From Ruegeria arenilitoris (lineage in GTDB: Bacteria > Pseudomonadota > Alphaproteobacteria > Rhodobacterales > Rhodobacteraceae), in NCBI RefSeq assembly GCF_013031355.1, contig NZ_WPZO01000005.1, forward strand, positions 186,001 to 250,000: a stretch of DNA of 64,000 nt. Direction: 5' to 3'. The position numbers and the translations under genes were made by a program. Below are positions 27,497 to 36,382 of this stretch, piece after piece; within the stretch, counting starts at the first letter, position 1; each line of letters starts with the position of its first letter. Below the pieces are notes generated by a model. It saw nothing but the letters and a program-made list of their open reading frames with translations. It was not told the DNA's origin and did no database searches.

Positions 27497-28779
27497 CCCC
27501 GCTTGAGTTTGACGCCCGCCATCTGTGGCACCCCTATACCAATGTGCTGAAACCCGGCCCGATGCACCTGATCACCGGGGCCGAGGGTGTTTGGCTGACG
27601 GCTGAAGACGGGACCCAGATGATTGATGCGATGTCGTCGTGGTGGTGCGCGGTGCACGGACATCGTCACCCGGCCATCATCGCGGCGATGCAGGCGCAGT
27701 TGGATCAGATGCCGCATGTTATGTTCGGTGGCCTGACCCATTCCCCAGCGATCGAGCTGGGCCGCAGAATGATCGACCTTCTGCCCGATGGGCTGGACCG
27801 TATTTTCTACAGCGACAGCGGCTCGGTGGCCATCGAAGTGGCGCTGAAAATGGCGGTGCAATACCAGATGGCGCAGGGCCGTAAGGGCCGCACGCAGTTT
27901 GCCACCATCCGTGGCGGCTATCACGGCGACACCTGGAAAGCGATGAGCGTCTGCGACCCGGTCAACGGGATGCATGGGCTGTTCGCGGGGGCGCTGTCCG
28001 TTCAGCATTTCCTGCCCCGCCCGCAGATCGCCTTTGGTCAGGACTGGTCCGAGGATGGCGACCTGAACGGGTTGAACGCACTGGAAGACTTGCTGGAAAC
28101 CAAGGCCGACCAGATCGCGGGCCTGATCCTTGAACCCGTCGTTCAGGGCGCGGGCGGGATGTATTTCTATCACCCGACATGGCTGCAGCGGGCGCATGAG
28201 CTGTGCAAGGCCCATGACGTGCTGGTCATCTTCGATGAGATCGCCACTGGCTTTGGCCGTACCGGAGAACTGTTTGCGTTGCACCACGCCGGAGTCGTGC
28301 CGGATATCCTGTGTTTGGGTAAGGCGCTGACCGGCGGGCATATCACGCTGGCCGCCACCGTCACGACCGAGACCGTCGCGCGCCGGATCGGCGAAAGCGA
28401 AGCCGGTGTGATGATGCACGGCCCCACCTATATGGCCAACCCGCTGGCCTGCGCGGCTGCGGTTGCCAGTCTGGAGCAGCTATCCATACGAGATTGGCGA
28501 TCCGAGGTTGCTGGGATCGCCGAACAGATGGAACACGAACTGGCCCCGGCACGCGGATTGCCCGGGGTTTCAGATGTGCGTGTCCTGGGTGCCATCGGCG
28601 TCATAGAAATGAAGGACTGGGTCGATCCGTCCGTCGCGCATGGGCTGGCGCCGGAAACCGGTGTCTGGCTGCGGCCCTTTGCGCGGAACATCTATTGCAT
28701 GCCGCCCTACATCATCTCTGCGGATGAACTAAGCCAGGTGACATCGGCCATGGTGTCACTGGCGAAAGGCGTGTCATGA
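27493..28779 (+). CDS. bioA: Adenosylmethionine-8-amino-7-oxononanoate aminotransferase
   Basis: 428 residues, class III aminotransferase. The PLP Lys is in LCLGKALTGGHITLAA (about residue 276), the cofactor Asp in VIFDEIATGFGRTG, and the BioA-specific start RHLWHPYTNVLKPGP is present. It converts KAPA to DAPA using SAM as amino donor. It starts with GTG overlapping the bioD stop. Confidence 0.94.
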   Translation: MTPLEFDARHLWHPYTNVLKPGPMHLITGAEGVWLTAEDGTQMIDAMSSWWCAVHGHRHPAIIAAMQAQLDQMPHVMFGGLTHSPAIELGRRMIDLLPDGLDRIFYSDSGSVAIEVALKMAVQYQMAQGRKGRTQFATIRGGYHGDTWKAMSVCDPVNGMHGLFAGALSVQHFLPRPQIAFGQDWSEDGDLNGLNALEDLLETKADQIAGLILEPVVQGAGGMYFYHPTWLQRAHELCKAHDVLVIFDEIATGFGRTGELFALHHAGVVPDILCLGKALTGGHITLAATVTTETVARRIGESEAGVMMHGPTYMANPLACAAAVASLEQLSIRDWRSEVAGIAEQMEHELAPARGLPGVSDVRVLGAIGVIEMKDWVDPSVAHGLAPETGVWLRPFARNIYCMPPYIISADELSQVTSAMVSLAKGVS

Positions 28780-29396
28780 GACAGCAATGGTTGTCCCGTT
28801 CGGGCACCCAAGAGGTGCTGTTGGTCTTCGGAGGCTGGGCCCTTGGACCTGCGCCGTTTCAGGTTCTTTCCGGAGAGTCAGATGTACTGTTCGTGGATGA
28901 CTACACCCGGCTGGACAACCCGCTGAGCGACCTTGCGCAATATGACCGGGTCACCCTTATCGCCTTTTCCTTTGGCGTGGCCTCGGCGGCGCACTGGCTG
29001 ACGCAGACAGGGCTGCAACCGGATCAGTTGGTCGCGGTCAGTGGCACTCTGTCCCCAGCCGATACTGAACACGGCATCGCGCCTGATATGATCCGCGCTA
29101 CCGCAGATCAACTAAGCACCGCCAGCTTCGCCAAGTTCTGCCGCCGCGCAGGATTGGACGGGTCTGCCCCCGCCATCGATATTGATGCCGCGCAGGCCGA
29201 GCTTTTCGCGGTGATCGAACGCGGCGCGGCGCCGGATCGCAACTTTGATCGGATCTGGATTCCACAGCGGGACCGGATCATTCCGACCCAAGCGCAACGG
29301 GCCGCATGGGCCGGGCAACAGGATGCTGTATGCGAGGTTTCCACGCCGCATGTTCCCTTTGCCGCCGGTCAAGGCTGGAAGGAGTGGATCACATGA
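28776..29396 (+). CDS. bioG: Pimeloyl-ACP methyl ester esterase, BioG type
   Basis: 206 residues, an alpha/beta hydrolase of the DUF452/BioG family. Probable triad: Ser in AFSFGVASA (about residue 69), Asp in the late IPQRDRIIP, His in STPHVPFAAG. It removes the methyl group from pimeloyl-ACP methyl ester once the chain has grown to seven carbons, complementing the BioC methyltransferase encoded next. Both ends overlap neighbours by four bases. BioG replaces BioH here; no BioH is seen. Confidence 0.85.
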   Translation: MRQQWLSRSGTQEVLLVFGGWALGPAPFQVLSGESDVLFVDDYTRLDNPLSDLAQYDRVTLIAFSFGVASAAHWLTQTGLQPDQLVAVSGTLSPADTEHGIAPDMIRATADQLSTASFAKFCRRAGLDGSAPAIDIDAAQAELFAVIERGAAPDRNFDRIWIPQRDRIIPTQAQRAAWAGQQDAVCEVSTPHVPFAAGQGWKEWIT

Positions 29397-30151
29397 ACGC
29401 CCAGTTGACCGACCGTGTCCAGCGCAGTTTCAGCCGCAGTTTCATGACCTACCATGACTCGGCCGGCCAGCAGGCAAGGATCGCCGACCGTCTGGCACAG
29501 GATCTGCGCGAGGGTGGCGCACCGCAGCATTTCGCCTCGGCTCTGGAGTTCGGTTGCGGCACCGGTCACCTGACGCGGCAGCTTTGCAAGCACTTCGCGT
29601 TTGACACACTCACAGTCAACGACCTCTCGCCCGAGGCCGATATGACCGCTGCCACCCATGGGGCCGATTTCCTGTGTGGCGATGCTGAGACTGTGGCGTG
29701 GCCCGCGCAACCGAATCTGATCGCGTCGGCCTCGATGATCCAATGGCTTCCCGACCCCGCCGCTTTCCTACGTCGGGCCGCGATGGCGCTGGCGCCCGGA
29801 GGCTGGCTGGCCGTTTCGGGATTTGGTTCGCGGCAATACCACGAGCTGGTTCAGGTCGGATCAGCGGCCAAGGCCCCCGGGCTGTGTGGGCCGGATGCTC
29901 TGACCGCTGCTGTTGAGGGTCTAGTGGAAGTCGTCTCTGCCGGGGAAGTGGAACGACAGATGTACTTTTCGTCGCCCCGAAAGGTGTTGGAGCACCTGCG
30001 TCGGACCGGCGTAAACGGACGGGCACAGAAAACCTGGACCAAGTCCAGTCTGATGACCTTTACCAATGAATACATCCGGCAGTTCGGGGGCGAAACCGGC
30101 GTTTCGCTGACCTATCACCCGACATGGATCATCGCCCGCAAACCTGGCTGA
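29393..30151 (+). CDS. bioC: Malonyl-ACP O-methyltransferase
   Basis: 252 residues. SAM-binding motif LEFGCGTGHLTRQL (about residues 48-61), then the BioC-like pattern of Asp in NDLSPEAD and the SASMIQWLPDPAAFLRRA helix. It methylates malonyl-ACP so that fatty acid synthesis can extend it to pimeloyl-ACP methyl ester. ATG 29393 overlaps the bioG stop; the frame is open to 29306 but that part is inside bioG. It is the last gene of the biotin operon. Confidence 0.88.
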   Translation: MNAQLTDRVQRSFSRSFMTYHDSAGQQARIADRLAQDLREGGAPQHFASALEFGCGTGHLTRQLCKHFAFDTLTVNDLSPEADMTAATHGADFLCGDAETVAWPAQPNLIASASMIQWLPDPAAFLRRAAMALAPGGWLAVSGFGSRQYHELVQVGSAAKAPGLCGPDALTAAVEGLVEVVSAGEVERQMYFSSPRKVLEHLRRTGVNGRAQKTWTKSSLMTFTNEYIRQFGGETGVSLTYHPTWIIARKPG

Positions 30152-30157
30152 GCCGGT

Positions 30158-30766
30158 TTAGGCCAATCGTGTCAGGTGGCGTTGCATCACCGAATGGGCC
30201 TTGGCCGCGTCGCGATCCTTGATGGCGGCCAGAATGGCGGCATGGTCCGGGTCGGCGCGTTGTCGCCATTTGGCGGTGTGCAGGTTGTTGAAATGCCACG
30301 CATACAGCACTTGCAGATTCCTGATTTCGGTAATCATGCGCGGCATGTTGCAGGCGGCAATGACGGCCATGTGGAACCGCTGATTGGCGTCCTCCCAGTC
30401 ATCGGCCGTGGTGGCGCTGTCGCATTCTTCGTGAACTTGCTCGATCAGCGCGATCTGATTGGTTGTCAGGTTGGGCACAGAATGCAGCAACGCGACCGGT
30501 TCCAGCGCGCGGCGCATCACCCGCAACTCCTGAATGGCGTTCTGATCCATCGGCGCTACGCACATCCCGCGGCGCGGCACGGCAACCGTTAGCCCCCTTG
30601 AGGCAAGGTTCAGCAGGGCTTCGCGCACAGTCACCTGGCTGACCCCGAACTCGCGGGCAATAAGGTCCTGCCGCAGCTTCTCACCGGGCTTCAGCGCCCC
30701 CTGGACAATCCGCGTCGACAGTTTGTCGGCGATGTCATCCGATTTCTTGATCTGCTGCTCGGACAC
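30158..30766 (-). CDS. GntR/FCD regulator, candidate BioR
   Basis: 202 residues: N-terminal winged helix (KLRQDLIAREFGVSQVTVREALLNLASRGL, residues 30-60) and a compact FCD domain (HMAVIAACNMPRMITEI; HAAILAAIKDRD). The size and class match BioR, the GntR-family biotin repressor of alphaproteobacteria, and the gene converges on the end of the bio operon, leaving only six bases between stops. Two BioR-type boxes precede bioB. No TTATMKATAA box was found in the 209 bases upstream of this gene, so autoregulation of the usual kind is not evident; it could instead control the divergent acyl-CoA dehydrogenase gene. Confidence 0.7.
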   Translation of the reverse strand: MSEQQIKKSDDIADKLSTRIVQGALKPGEKLRQDLIAREFGVSQVTVREALLNLASRGLTVAVPRRGMCVAPMDQNAIQELRVMRRALEPVALLHSVPNLTTNQIALIEQVHEECDSATTADDWEDANQRFHMAVIAACNMPRMITEIRNLQVLYAWHFNNLHTAKWRQRADPDHAAILAAIKDRDAAKAHSVMQRHLTRLA

Positions 30767-30975
30767 CTGACCCTCGGTTCATTGCATGTGTTCACAGACG
30801 CTTACCGTCATGAAGAAGGTTGAGCAACAGAGCTGTGATCGGGTGTGTTTTGACGGGAACCGGAATGACCTGGCGGCACTTGAGGCTCAGACCCTGCAAG
30901 CAGGTTTCACAAACGCCAATCGCGCGGCTAGGGTATGGGGAATGGTCTGACGTAACAGTCTGAAAAGGGATAACA

Positions 30976-32217
30976 ATGGATTTTGCCCCATCGCCGCGCG
31001 CCGTGGAATACCGCGACCAGCTGAAACGTTTTATGGAGGCGAATGTCTATCCACGCATCCGTGACCACAAGGAAGAGATCGAAGCGGGCAATTTCCCGGT
31101 GTCTTTCATGGAGGACCTCAAGGCGTTGGCCCGGTCCGAAGGGTTGTGGAACCTGTTCCTGCCCGCCTTGCGTGACGACGAACCCGGCACGCGGCTGACC
31201 AATCTGGAATACGCCCCTCTGGCCGAGCTGATGGGACAGGTGACGTGGTCGTCCGAAGTGTTCAACTGCAGCGCGCCGGACACCGGCAATATGGAGTTGT
31301 TGCACATGTTCGCCACGCCCGAGCAGCGCGAGGAATGGCTGGTGCCGCTGCTGAATGGTGAAATCCGGTCGTCTTTTGCGATGACCGAACCTGATGTGGC
31401 AAGCTCGGACGCAACCAATATCACCACCTCGATCCGGCGTGAGGGGGATGACTATGTCATCAACGGCCGCAAATGGTTCATCACCAATGCCTGCCACCCG
31501 AACACCAAGATGTTCATCGTCATGGGCAAGACCGACCCGAACGCGGACCGGCACAAACAGCAGAGCATGGTGATCGTGCCCAAGGACACACCGGGCCTTG
31601 AGATCGTACGCAATCCCACGATCTTGAACATGCACGATCCCGAAGGTCATGCGGAACTGGTCTTCAAGGACGTTCGGGTACCCGCCAGTAACCTGCTGGG
31701 GGAAGAGGGCAGCGGTTTTGCTCTGGCGCAGGCGCGGCTGGGGCCGGGGCGTATTCACCACTGTATGCGCTCGGTCGGCGCGGCCGAGATGGCGCTTTCG
31801 CTGATGGTCGAACGCGCGCAGGAGCGGAAGACCTTTGGCAAGCAGCTGTCAGAACAAGGTGTGATCCGCGAATGGATCGCGAAATCGCGGCTTGAGATTG
31901 ATCAGGCGCGGTTGCTGACCCTGCAGGCGGCATGGAAGATTGATCAGGTCGGCGCAAAGGCGGCCCGGCGCGAGATTTCGCTGATCAAAGTGGTGGCTCC
32001 GAATGTGCACGCCACCGTGACCGACCGCGCGATGCAGGTCTTTGGCGCCATGGGCATGACGCCGGATACGCCGCTGGCCGACAGCTACACCTGGGCGCGG
32101 GCACTGCGCTATGCGGATGGCCCGGATGAGGTGCATCTGCAGGCCATCGCAAAGCAAGAGTTGAAAGAGTCGAACTTCGGCATGTCAGCACAGTGGCTGA
32201 CACCGCCGAAGCGCTGA
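30976..32217 (+). CDS. Acyl-CoA dehydrogenase, ACAD10/11-like
   Basis: 413 residues. FAD-dependent acyl-CoA dehydrogenase with the flavin motif SSFAMTEPDVASSDATN and GRKWFITNA, and ending in the ACAD10/11-type catalytic segment RYADGPDEVHLQAIAKQEL, where the Glu is the likely base. It introduces a 2,3 double bond in an acyl-CoA and passes electrons to ETF. The adjacent minus-strand hydratase, ligase and second dehydrogenase genes suggest one pathway. It is divergent from the GntR regulator gene across 209 bases with no clear operator. Confidence 0.85.
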   Translation: MDFAPSPRAVEYRDQLKRFMEANVYPRIRDHKEEIEAGNFPVSFMEDLKALARSEGLWNLFLPALRDDEPGTRLTNLEYAPLAELMGQVTWSSEVFNCSAPDTGNMELLHMFATPEQREEWLVPLLNGEIRSSFAMTEPDVASSDATNITTSIRREGDDYVINGRKWFITNACHPNTKMFIVMGKTDPNADRHKQQSMVIVPKDTPGLEIVRNPTILNMHDPEGHAELVFKDVRVPASNLLGEEGSGFALAQARLGPGRIHHCMRSVGAAEMALSLMVERAQERKTFGKQLSEQGVIREWIAKSRLEIDQARLLTLQAAWKIDQVGAKAARREISLIKVVAPNVHATVTDRAMQVFGAMGMTPDTPLADSYTWARALRYADGPDEVHLQAIAKQELKESNFGMSAQWLTPPKR

Positions 32218-32221
32218 TCGC

Positions 32222-33001
32222 TTACTTGCCCTTCCAGACCGGGTCGCGTTTTTCCGCAAAGGCGCGCGCGCCTTCCAGCTGGTCGTCGCTGGCGTAAAGA
32301 ACGTCCACCGTGCGCAACTGGCGTTTGGTGATGCGGTTCATCGCGTCCTGGAACTTGCTGTCCTCGGCGTCGCGCACGACCTCTTTGATCGCGGCGTAGA
32401 CCAGAGGGGGACCCGAGGCCAGCAGGCGGGCCAGCTCCCACGCGCGGTCCATCAGCTGATCGGCAGCGACGATCTCGTTCACCAGACCCCAACGGTTGGC
32501 TTCCTCGGCATCGAACCAGCGACCGGTCAACAGCAGCTCCATGGCGATGTGATAGGGGATGCGCTTGGGCAGTTTAACGCTGGCCGCATCGGCCACGGTG
32601 CCCGAGCGGATTTCCGGCAGGGCAAAGGTGGCGTGTTCTGCGGCGATGATCATGTCGGCCGAGATCGCCAATTCCAGCCCGCCACCGCAGGCGATGCCGT
32701 TTACCGCCGCAATCACCGGCTTGTTCAGATCGCGCAGTTCCTGCAGGCCGCCGAAACCACCGACGCCATAGTCACCGTCAACGGCATCGCCATCGGCGGC
32801 AGCTTTCAGGTCCCAGCCGGGGCAAAAGAATTTTTCGCCCGCGCCGGTCAGGATGGCCACGCGCAGCTCCGGGTCATCGCGGAATTCGGCAAAGACCTCG
32901 CCCATTCTGCGGCTGGTGGCCAGGTCAATGGCATTGGCCTTGGGCCGGTCCAGTGTCACCTCAAGGATCGCCCCTTCGCGGCGGGTTTTGATCGGGTCCA
33001 T
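32222..33001 (-). CDS. Enoyl-CoA hydratase, CaiD (carnitinyl-CoA dehydratase)-like
   Basis: 259 residues, crotonase fold. The oxyanion-hole and active-site stretches VNGIACGGGLELAISADM and FALPEIRSGTVADA align well with CaiD, as do WFDAEEANRWGLVNEIV and the C-terminal DPVWKGK. CaiD hydrates crotonobetainyl-CoA to carnitinyl-CoA. Specificity is inferred from likeness; a general enoyl-CoA hydratase cannot be excluded. It lies three bases behind the acyl-CoA ligase gene in the same operon. Confidence 0.75.
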   Translation of the reverse strand: MDPIKTRREGAILEVTLDRPKANAIDLATSRRMGEVFAEFRDDPELRVAILTGAGEKFFCPGWDLKAAADGDAVDGDYGVGGFGGLQELRDLNKPVIAAVNGIACGGGLELAISADMIIAAEHATFALPEIRSGTVADAASVKLPKRIPYHIAMELLLTGRWFDAEEANRWGLVNEIVAADQLMDRAWELARLLASGPPLVYAAIKEVVRDAEDSKFQDAMNRITKRQLRTVDVLYASDDQLEGARAFAEKRDPVWKGK

Positions 33002-33004
33002 ATC

Positions 33005-35020
33005 TCAGGCCTTTCTGATGAGGGCATCCACCGCAACGGCCTTGTCGGGCGTGCAGAGGAGCGGGTTAATCTCGACCTCGCCAAGCGTGTCGGCATTTTG
33101 CATGACATAGGCCTGAACGGCCTCAATCGCGGTGATGATCGCATCCATATCAGTCGCCGGTTGGCCACGATAGCCTGCCAGCAGCGGCGCAATCTTCAGC
33201 TTGCCAAGGGCGGCGCGGATATCGTCGGGCGTGCTGGGCACCAGCAAGGATGCTGTATCGCGCAGAACCTCGGTCAGCACACCGCCTGCGCCCAGGGTCA
33301 GCACGAAACCGTGTGCCGGATCGCGGACCACACCGACCAGCAATTCTGCAACGGTTCCGGTGATCATCTCTTCGATCAGAATCTCGTCGGTGCCGATATC
33401 GGCGGCAACATCTGCCACGTCTTCGGCCTGAACGCCCAGCCGAACGGCGGAATGCTCGGATTTATGCGCAAGACCAACACCTTTGACGGCGAAGGGCGCG
33501 TCCATTTCCTCTGCTGCGGCTTGGGCTTCCTCTGGGCCGCGCACCGTACGGTTTTGCGGGATGCGCAGACCGCAATCGGCCAGCGCCTGTTTGGATTCGC
33601 CCTCGGTCAGGGTCCGGTTGGCCTCAGCGGTGCCCGGCAGCCAGACCGGATGCGTGGACGGTGCCGTGACCTGAGCCGCCGCGCGGGTGGCGGCCAGAGC
33701 TTCGCGCAGACCCATGAAGGGCACAACGCCGCCGGCCATCAGTTCTTGCGCGACGTCTTCGGGCAGCAGTTCCGGTAATGTCGCGGCAATGGCAAACCGC
33801 GCGCCGGTTTCAGCGCGGACTTTCATCGCCGCGCGCGAGGCGCAGGTCCAGTCGGTCGCATCAGTGGTTGGGTAGTCGACGATCGAGAAGGTCAGGTTGA
33901 TGTCGTCGCCGGTCATGCCGGACCACGCTTTGGCCATCGCGTCTTCGTCGCGCCAGATATAGGTGTGATAATCCAGCGGGTTATTCAGCGCGACCATGGG
34001 CCCGAGCGCATCGCGCAGGTGGGCTTTTTTGTCGTCGGTCAGTCGCGGGAAGGTCAGACCCGTGCCCACAGCCATATCCGCGATCAGGCTGGCTTCACCC
34101 CCAGAACAGCTGATCGAGGCGATGTTGCAGCCCGGCAGCGGACCATAGCAATGCAGCAGTTTCAGCGTTTCAAGGAAATCGGGCAGGGCGGACAGGCGCG
34201 GGATGCCCAGACGCTCCGACAAGGCCTGCGCCCCGGCATCACTGCCGGCCAAAGACGCGGTGTGCGACACGGTTGCCGCTTGCGCCTGTTCAGATGCGCC
34301 AACTTTAAGCGCAACCAGCGGGATACCTTTGCTGTGCGCCTTGGCGGCCAGCGCTTCCCACTCGCGGATGTCTTTGAAGCCTTCAATGTGCAGGCCCACA
34401 GCGGTTACACGCGGATCGTCGATCAGGGCCGAGGCGATCTCGGCCTGGCTGGTCTGCGCCATGTTCCCGCAGGTCACCATGTAAGCAATCGGCAGGCCAC
34501 GTCTCTGCATGGTTAGGTTGATCGAGATGTTCGAGCTTTGCGTCAGGATCGCAACGCCTTTTTCGACCGGGGTCGCCCCATGCTGATCTGGCCACAGCAG
34601 CGCGCCGTCCAGCGCATTGATGAACCCATAGCAGTTAGGCCCCAGAATGGGCATGTCCCCGGCGGCTGCGATCAACTGGTCCTGCAGGTCTGCGCCCGTG
34701 TCATCCTCGGCCAAAGCCTCGGAAAAGCCCGAGGCAAAGCAGACGGCGCCACCGGCACCCATGCTGGACAGGATATGAACCGCCTCGATCGTGGCGTGGC
34801 GGTTAATGCCTATGAACACAGCGTCAGGGGCTTCGGGAAGGTCTTCGAGGTGCCCATAGACCGAATGGCCCGCGATTTCCGTGGCCTTGGGGTGCACCGG
34901 CCAGATTTGACCCGCATAGCCCATGCGTTCCGATTGCAGAATAACCTGTTGGCACCAAGCGCCGCCTCCAATGACGGCAATGGTTTTCGGGCGCAGCAGC
35001 CGGGTAAGATCTTTGTTCAT
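33005..35020 (-). CDS. Acyl-CoA synthetase (ADP/NDP-forming), fused alpha-beta type
   Basis: 671 residues. Residues 1-450 form the CoA-binding and ligase-CoA domains (TIAVIGGGAWCQQVILQSERMGY; phosphohistidine region near SISCSGGEASLIADMA). Residues 460-671 form the ATP-grasp domain (PFAVKGVGLAHKSEHSAVRLGV; LVGVVRDPAHGFVLTLGAGG). Such enzymes activate or release acyl groups as CoA thioesters with ATP/ADP. Between acyl-CoA dehydrogenase and CaiD-like genes it probably supplies the acyl-CoA, for example of a betaine-type acid. ATG 35020 is chosen since AGGA lies about eight bases upstream and the homologous start MNKDLTRLLRPKTIAV begins there. Confidence 0.83.
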   Translation of the reverse strand: MNKDLTRLLRPKTIAVIGGGAWCQQVILQSERMGYAGQIWPVHPKATEIAGHSVYGHLEDLPEAPDAVFIGINRHATIEAVHILSSMGAGGAVCFASGFSEALAEDDTGADLQDQLIAAAGDMPILGPNCYGFINALDGALLWPDQHGATPVEKGVAILTQSSNISINLTMQRRGLPIAYMVTCGNMAQTSQAEIASALIDDPRVTAVGLHIEGFKDIREWEALAAKAHSKGIPLVALKVGASEQAQAATVSHTASLAGSDAGAQALSERLGIPRLSALPDFLETLKLLHCYGPLPGCNIASISCSGGEASLIADMAVGTGLTFPRLTDDKKAHLRDALGPMVALNNPLDYHTYIWRDEDAMAKAWSGMTGDDINLTFSIVDYPTTDATDWTCASRAAMKVRAETGARFAIAATLPELLPEDVAQELMAGGVVPFMGLREALAATRAAAQVTAPSTHPVWLPGTAEANRTLTEGESKQALADCGLRIPQNRTVRGPEEAQAAAEEMDAPFAVKGVGLAHKSEHSAVRLGVQAEDVADVAADIGTDEILIEEMITGTVAELLVGVVRDPAHGFVLTLGAGGVLTEVLRDTASLLVPSTPDDIRAALGKLKIAPLLAGYRGQPATDMDAIITAIEAVQAYVMQNADTLGEVEINPLLCTPDKAVAVDALIRKA

Positions 35021-35123
35021 CGACAGTCCTGATCGAGTCGTTGGAAATGCCCCCGGCGGCAAGCGGGTCAGGACAGGATGAGAGCGTAACCTGCCAGAAC
35101 CCACTTACCGCCGGGACGTGGTC

Positions 35124-36284
35124 TTATGCGCCGAGGGGACGCAGAAGATCGCGGCTGATGATGTGACGCTGAATCTCGCTGGTGCCGTCCCAGATGCGCT
35201 CAACGCGGGCATCGCGCCAGAAACGCTCGATCGGGAAGTCATCCATCAGACCCATGCCACCATAGATTTGCAGCGTTGTGTCGGTGACCCGCGCCAGCAT
35301 CTCGGATGCGTACAGCTTGGCCGAGGCGATTTCGCGGTTCGAGGGCAGGTTCTCGTCCAGGCGCCACGCAGCGGATAGGGTCAGCCAATCTGCGGCGTCG
35401 ATCTCGGTGATCATGTCGGCGATCTGGAAGCCGATGCCCTGGAACTTGCCGATAGGCTGACCGAACTGTTTGCGCTCGGCGGCATAGTTCAGAGCGTAGT
35501 CAAAACAACGGCGCGCGCGACCGACCGAGAAGGCCGCAACCGTCAGACGGGTCGCGTAGAGCCATTCGTTCATCACGGCAAAACCGCCATCAACCTCTCC
35601 CAGAACTTGTGCGTCGGGCAGGCGGCAATTGTCGAAATACAGGATGTAGTTCTTGTAGCCCTTGTGGCTGACCGAGTTATAGCCTTCCTTGACTTCAAAA
35701 CCCGGGGTGCCGCGATCCACCAAGAAGGTGGTGATACGCTTTTTAGGGCCTTTTGGGGTCTCATCCACACCGGTGGCAATGAAGACGATGAAGAAATCTG
35801 CGTGTTCCGCCCCCGAGATGAAGTGTTTCGATCCGTTGACGACCCAATCACCACCATCGCGCACCGCCTGACATTTCATGCCACGCACGTCGGACCCTGC
35901 GTCCGGTTCGGTCATTGCCAGCGCGTCCATTTTCTCACCACGCACGGCGGGCAGCAGGTAACGCTCACGCTGCTCGTCATTGCAGGCCATCAGGATGTTC
36001 TGTGGGCGGCCAAAGAAATGCGTCAGCGCCATTGAACCACGACCGAGTTCCCGCTCGACCAGCGTGAAATCGAAATGGGACAGACCGGCGCCGCCGACTT
36101 CTTCGGGGAAGTTACAGGCGTAAAAGCCGAGATCGATGCACTTCTGCTTGATCTGCTCGCCCAACTCATGTGGGACCTGACCGGTGCGTTCAACCTCGGC
36201 CTCGTGCGGGTAGATTTCGTTTTCGACGAAGCTGCGAACAGTCGAAACGATCATTTCCTGTTCTTCTGACAGACCAAACTGCAT
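35124..36284 (-). CDS. Acyl-CoA dehydrogenase with Asp at the usual catalytic Glu site
   Basis: 386 residues, full-length acyl-CoA dehydrogenase: N-terminal helical domain, flavin motif DALAMTEPDAGSDVRGM, GSKHFISGAEHADF, and C-terminal helices. The position normally occupied by the base Glu (Y-E-G-T-[SQ]) reads I-W-D-G-T-S-E-I-Q, so Asp366 replaces Glu. It is first in the minus-strand set with the ligase and CaiD-like genes, and divergent from the GlxA-type regulator gene, which suggests control by it. A role such as gamma-butyrobetainyl-CoA dehydrogenation is possible but inferred. ATG 36284 has AAGGAT upstream. Confidence 0.82.
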   Translation of the reverse strand: MQFGLSEEQEMIVSTVRSFVENEIYPHEAEVERTGQVPHELGEQIKQKCIDLGFYACNFPEEVGGAGLSHFDFTLVERELGRGSMALTHFFGRPQNILMACNDEQRERYLLPAVRGEKMDALAMTEPDAGSDVRGMKCQAVRDGGDWVVNGSKHFISGAEHADFFIVFIATGVDETPKGPKKRITTFLVDRGTPGFEVKEGYNSVSHKGYKNYILYFDNCRLPDAQVLGEVDGGFAVMNEWLYATRLTVAAFSVGRARRCFDYALNYAAERKQFGQPIGKFQGIGFQIADMITEIDAADWLTLSAAWRLDENLPSNREIASAKLYASEMLARVTDTTLQIYGGMGLMDDFPIERFWRDARVERIWDGTSEIQRHIISRDLLRPLGA

Positions 36285-36382
36285 GGCGCGTATCCTTAGA
36301 TAGGTGATTGACGCAGGAAACGGCATTGCGCAGTGTCGCGACATGCAGAATTGGTGCTGGTTTGTGCAGGATTGGAAAAAAT

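Noticed and set aside
36308-36382. N-terminal extension of the GlxA-type regulator from TTG 36308
   Set aside because: It would leave only 23 bases to the divergent acyl-CoA dehydrogenase start and the added residues do not fit the family N-terminus.
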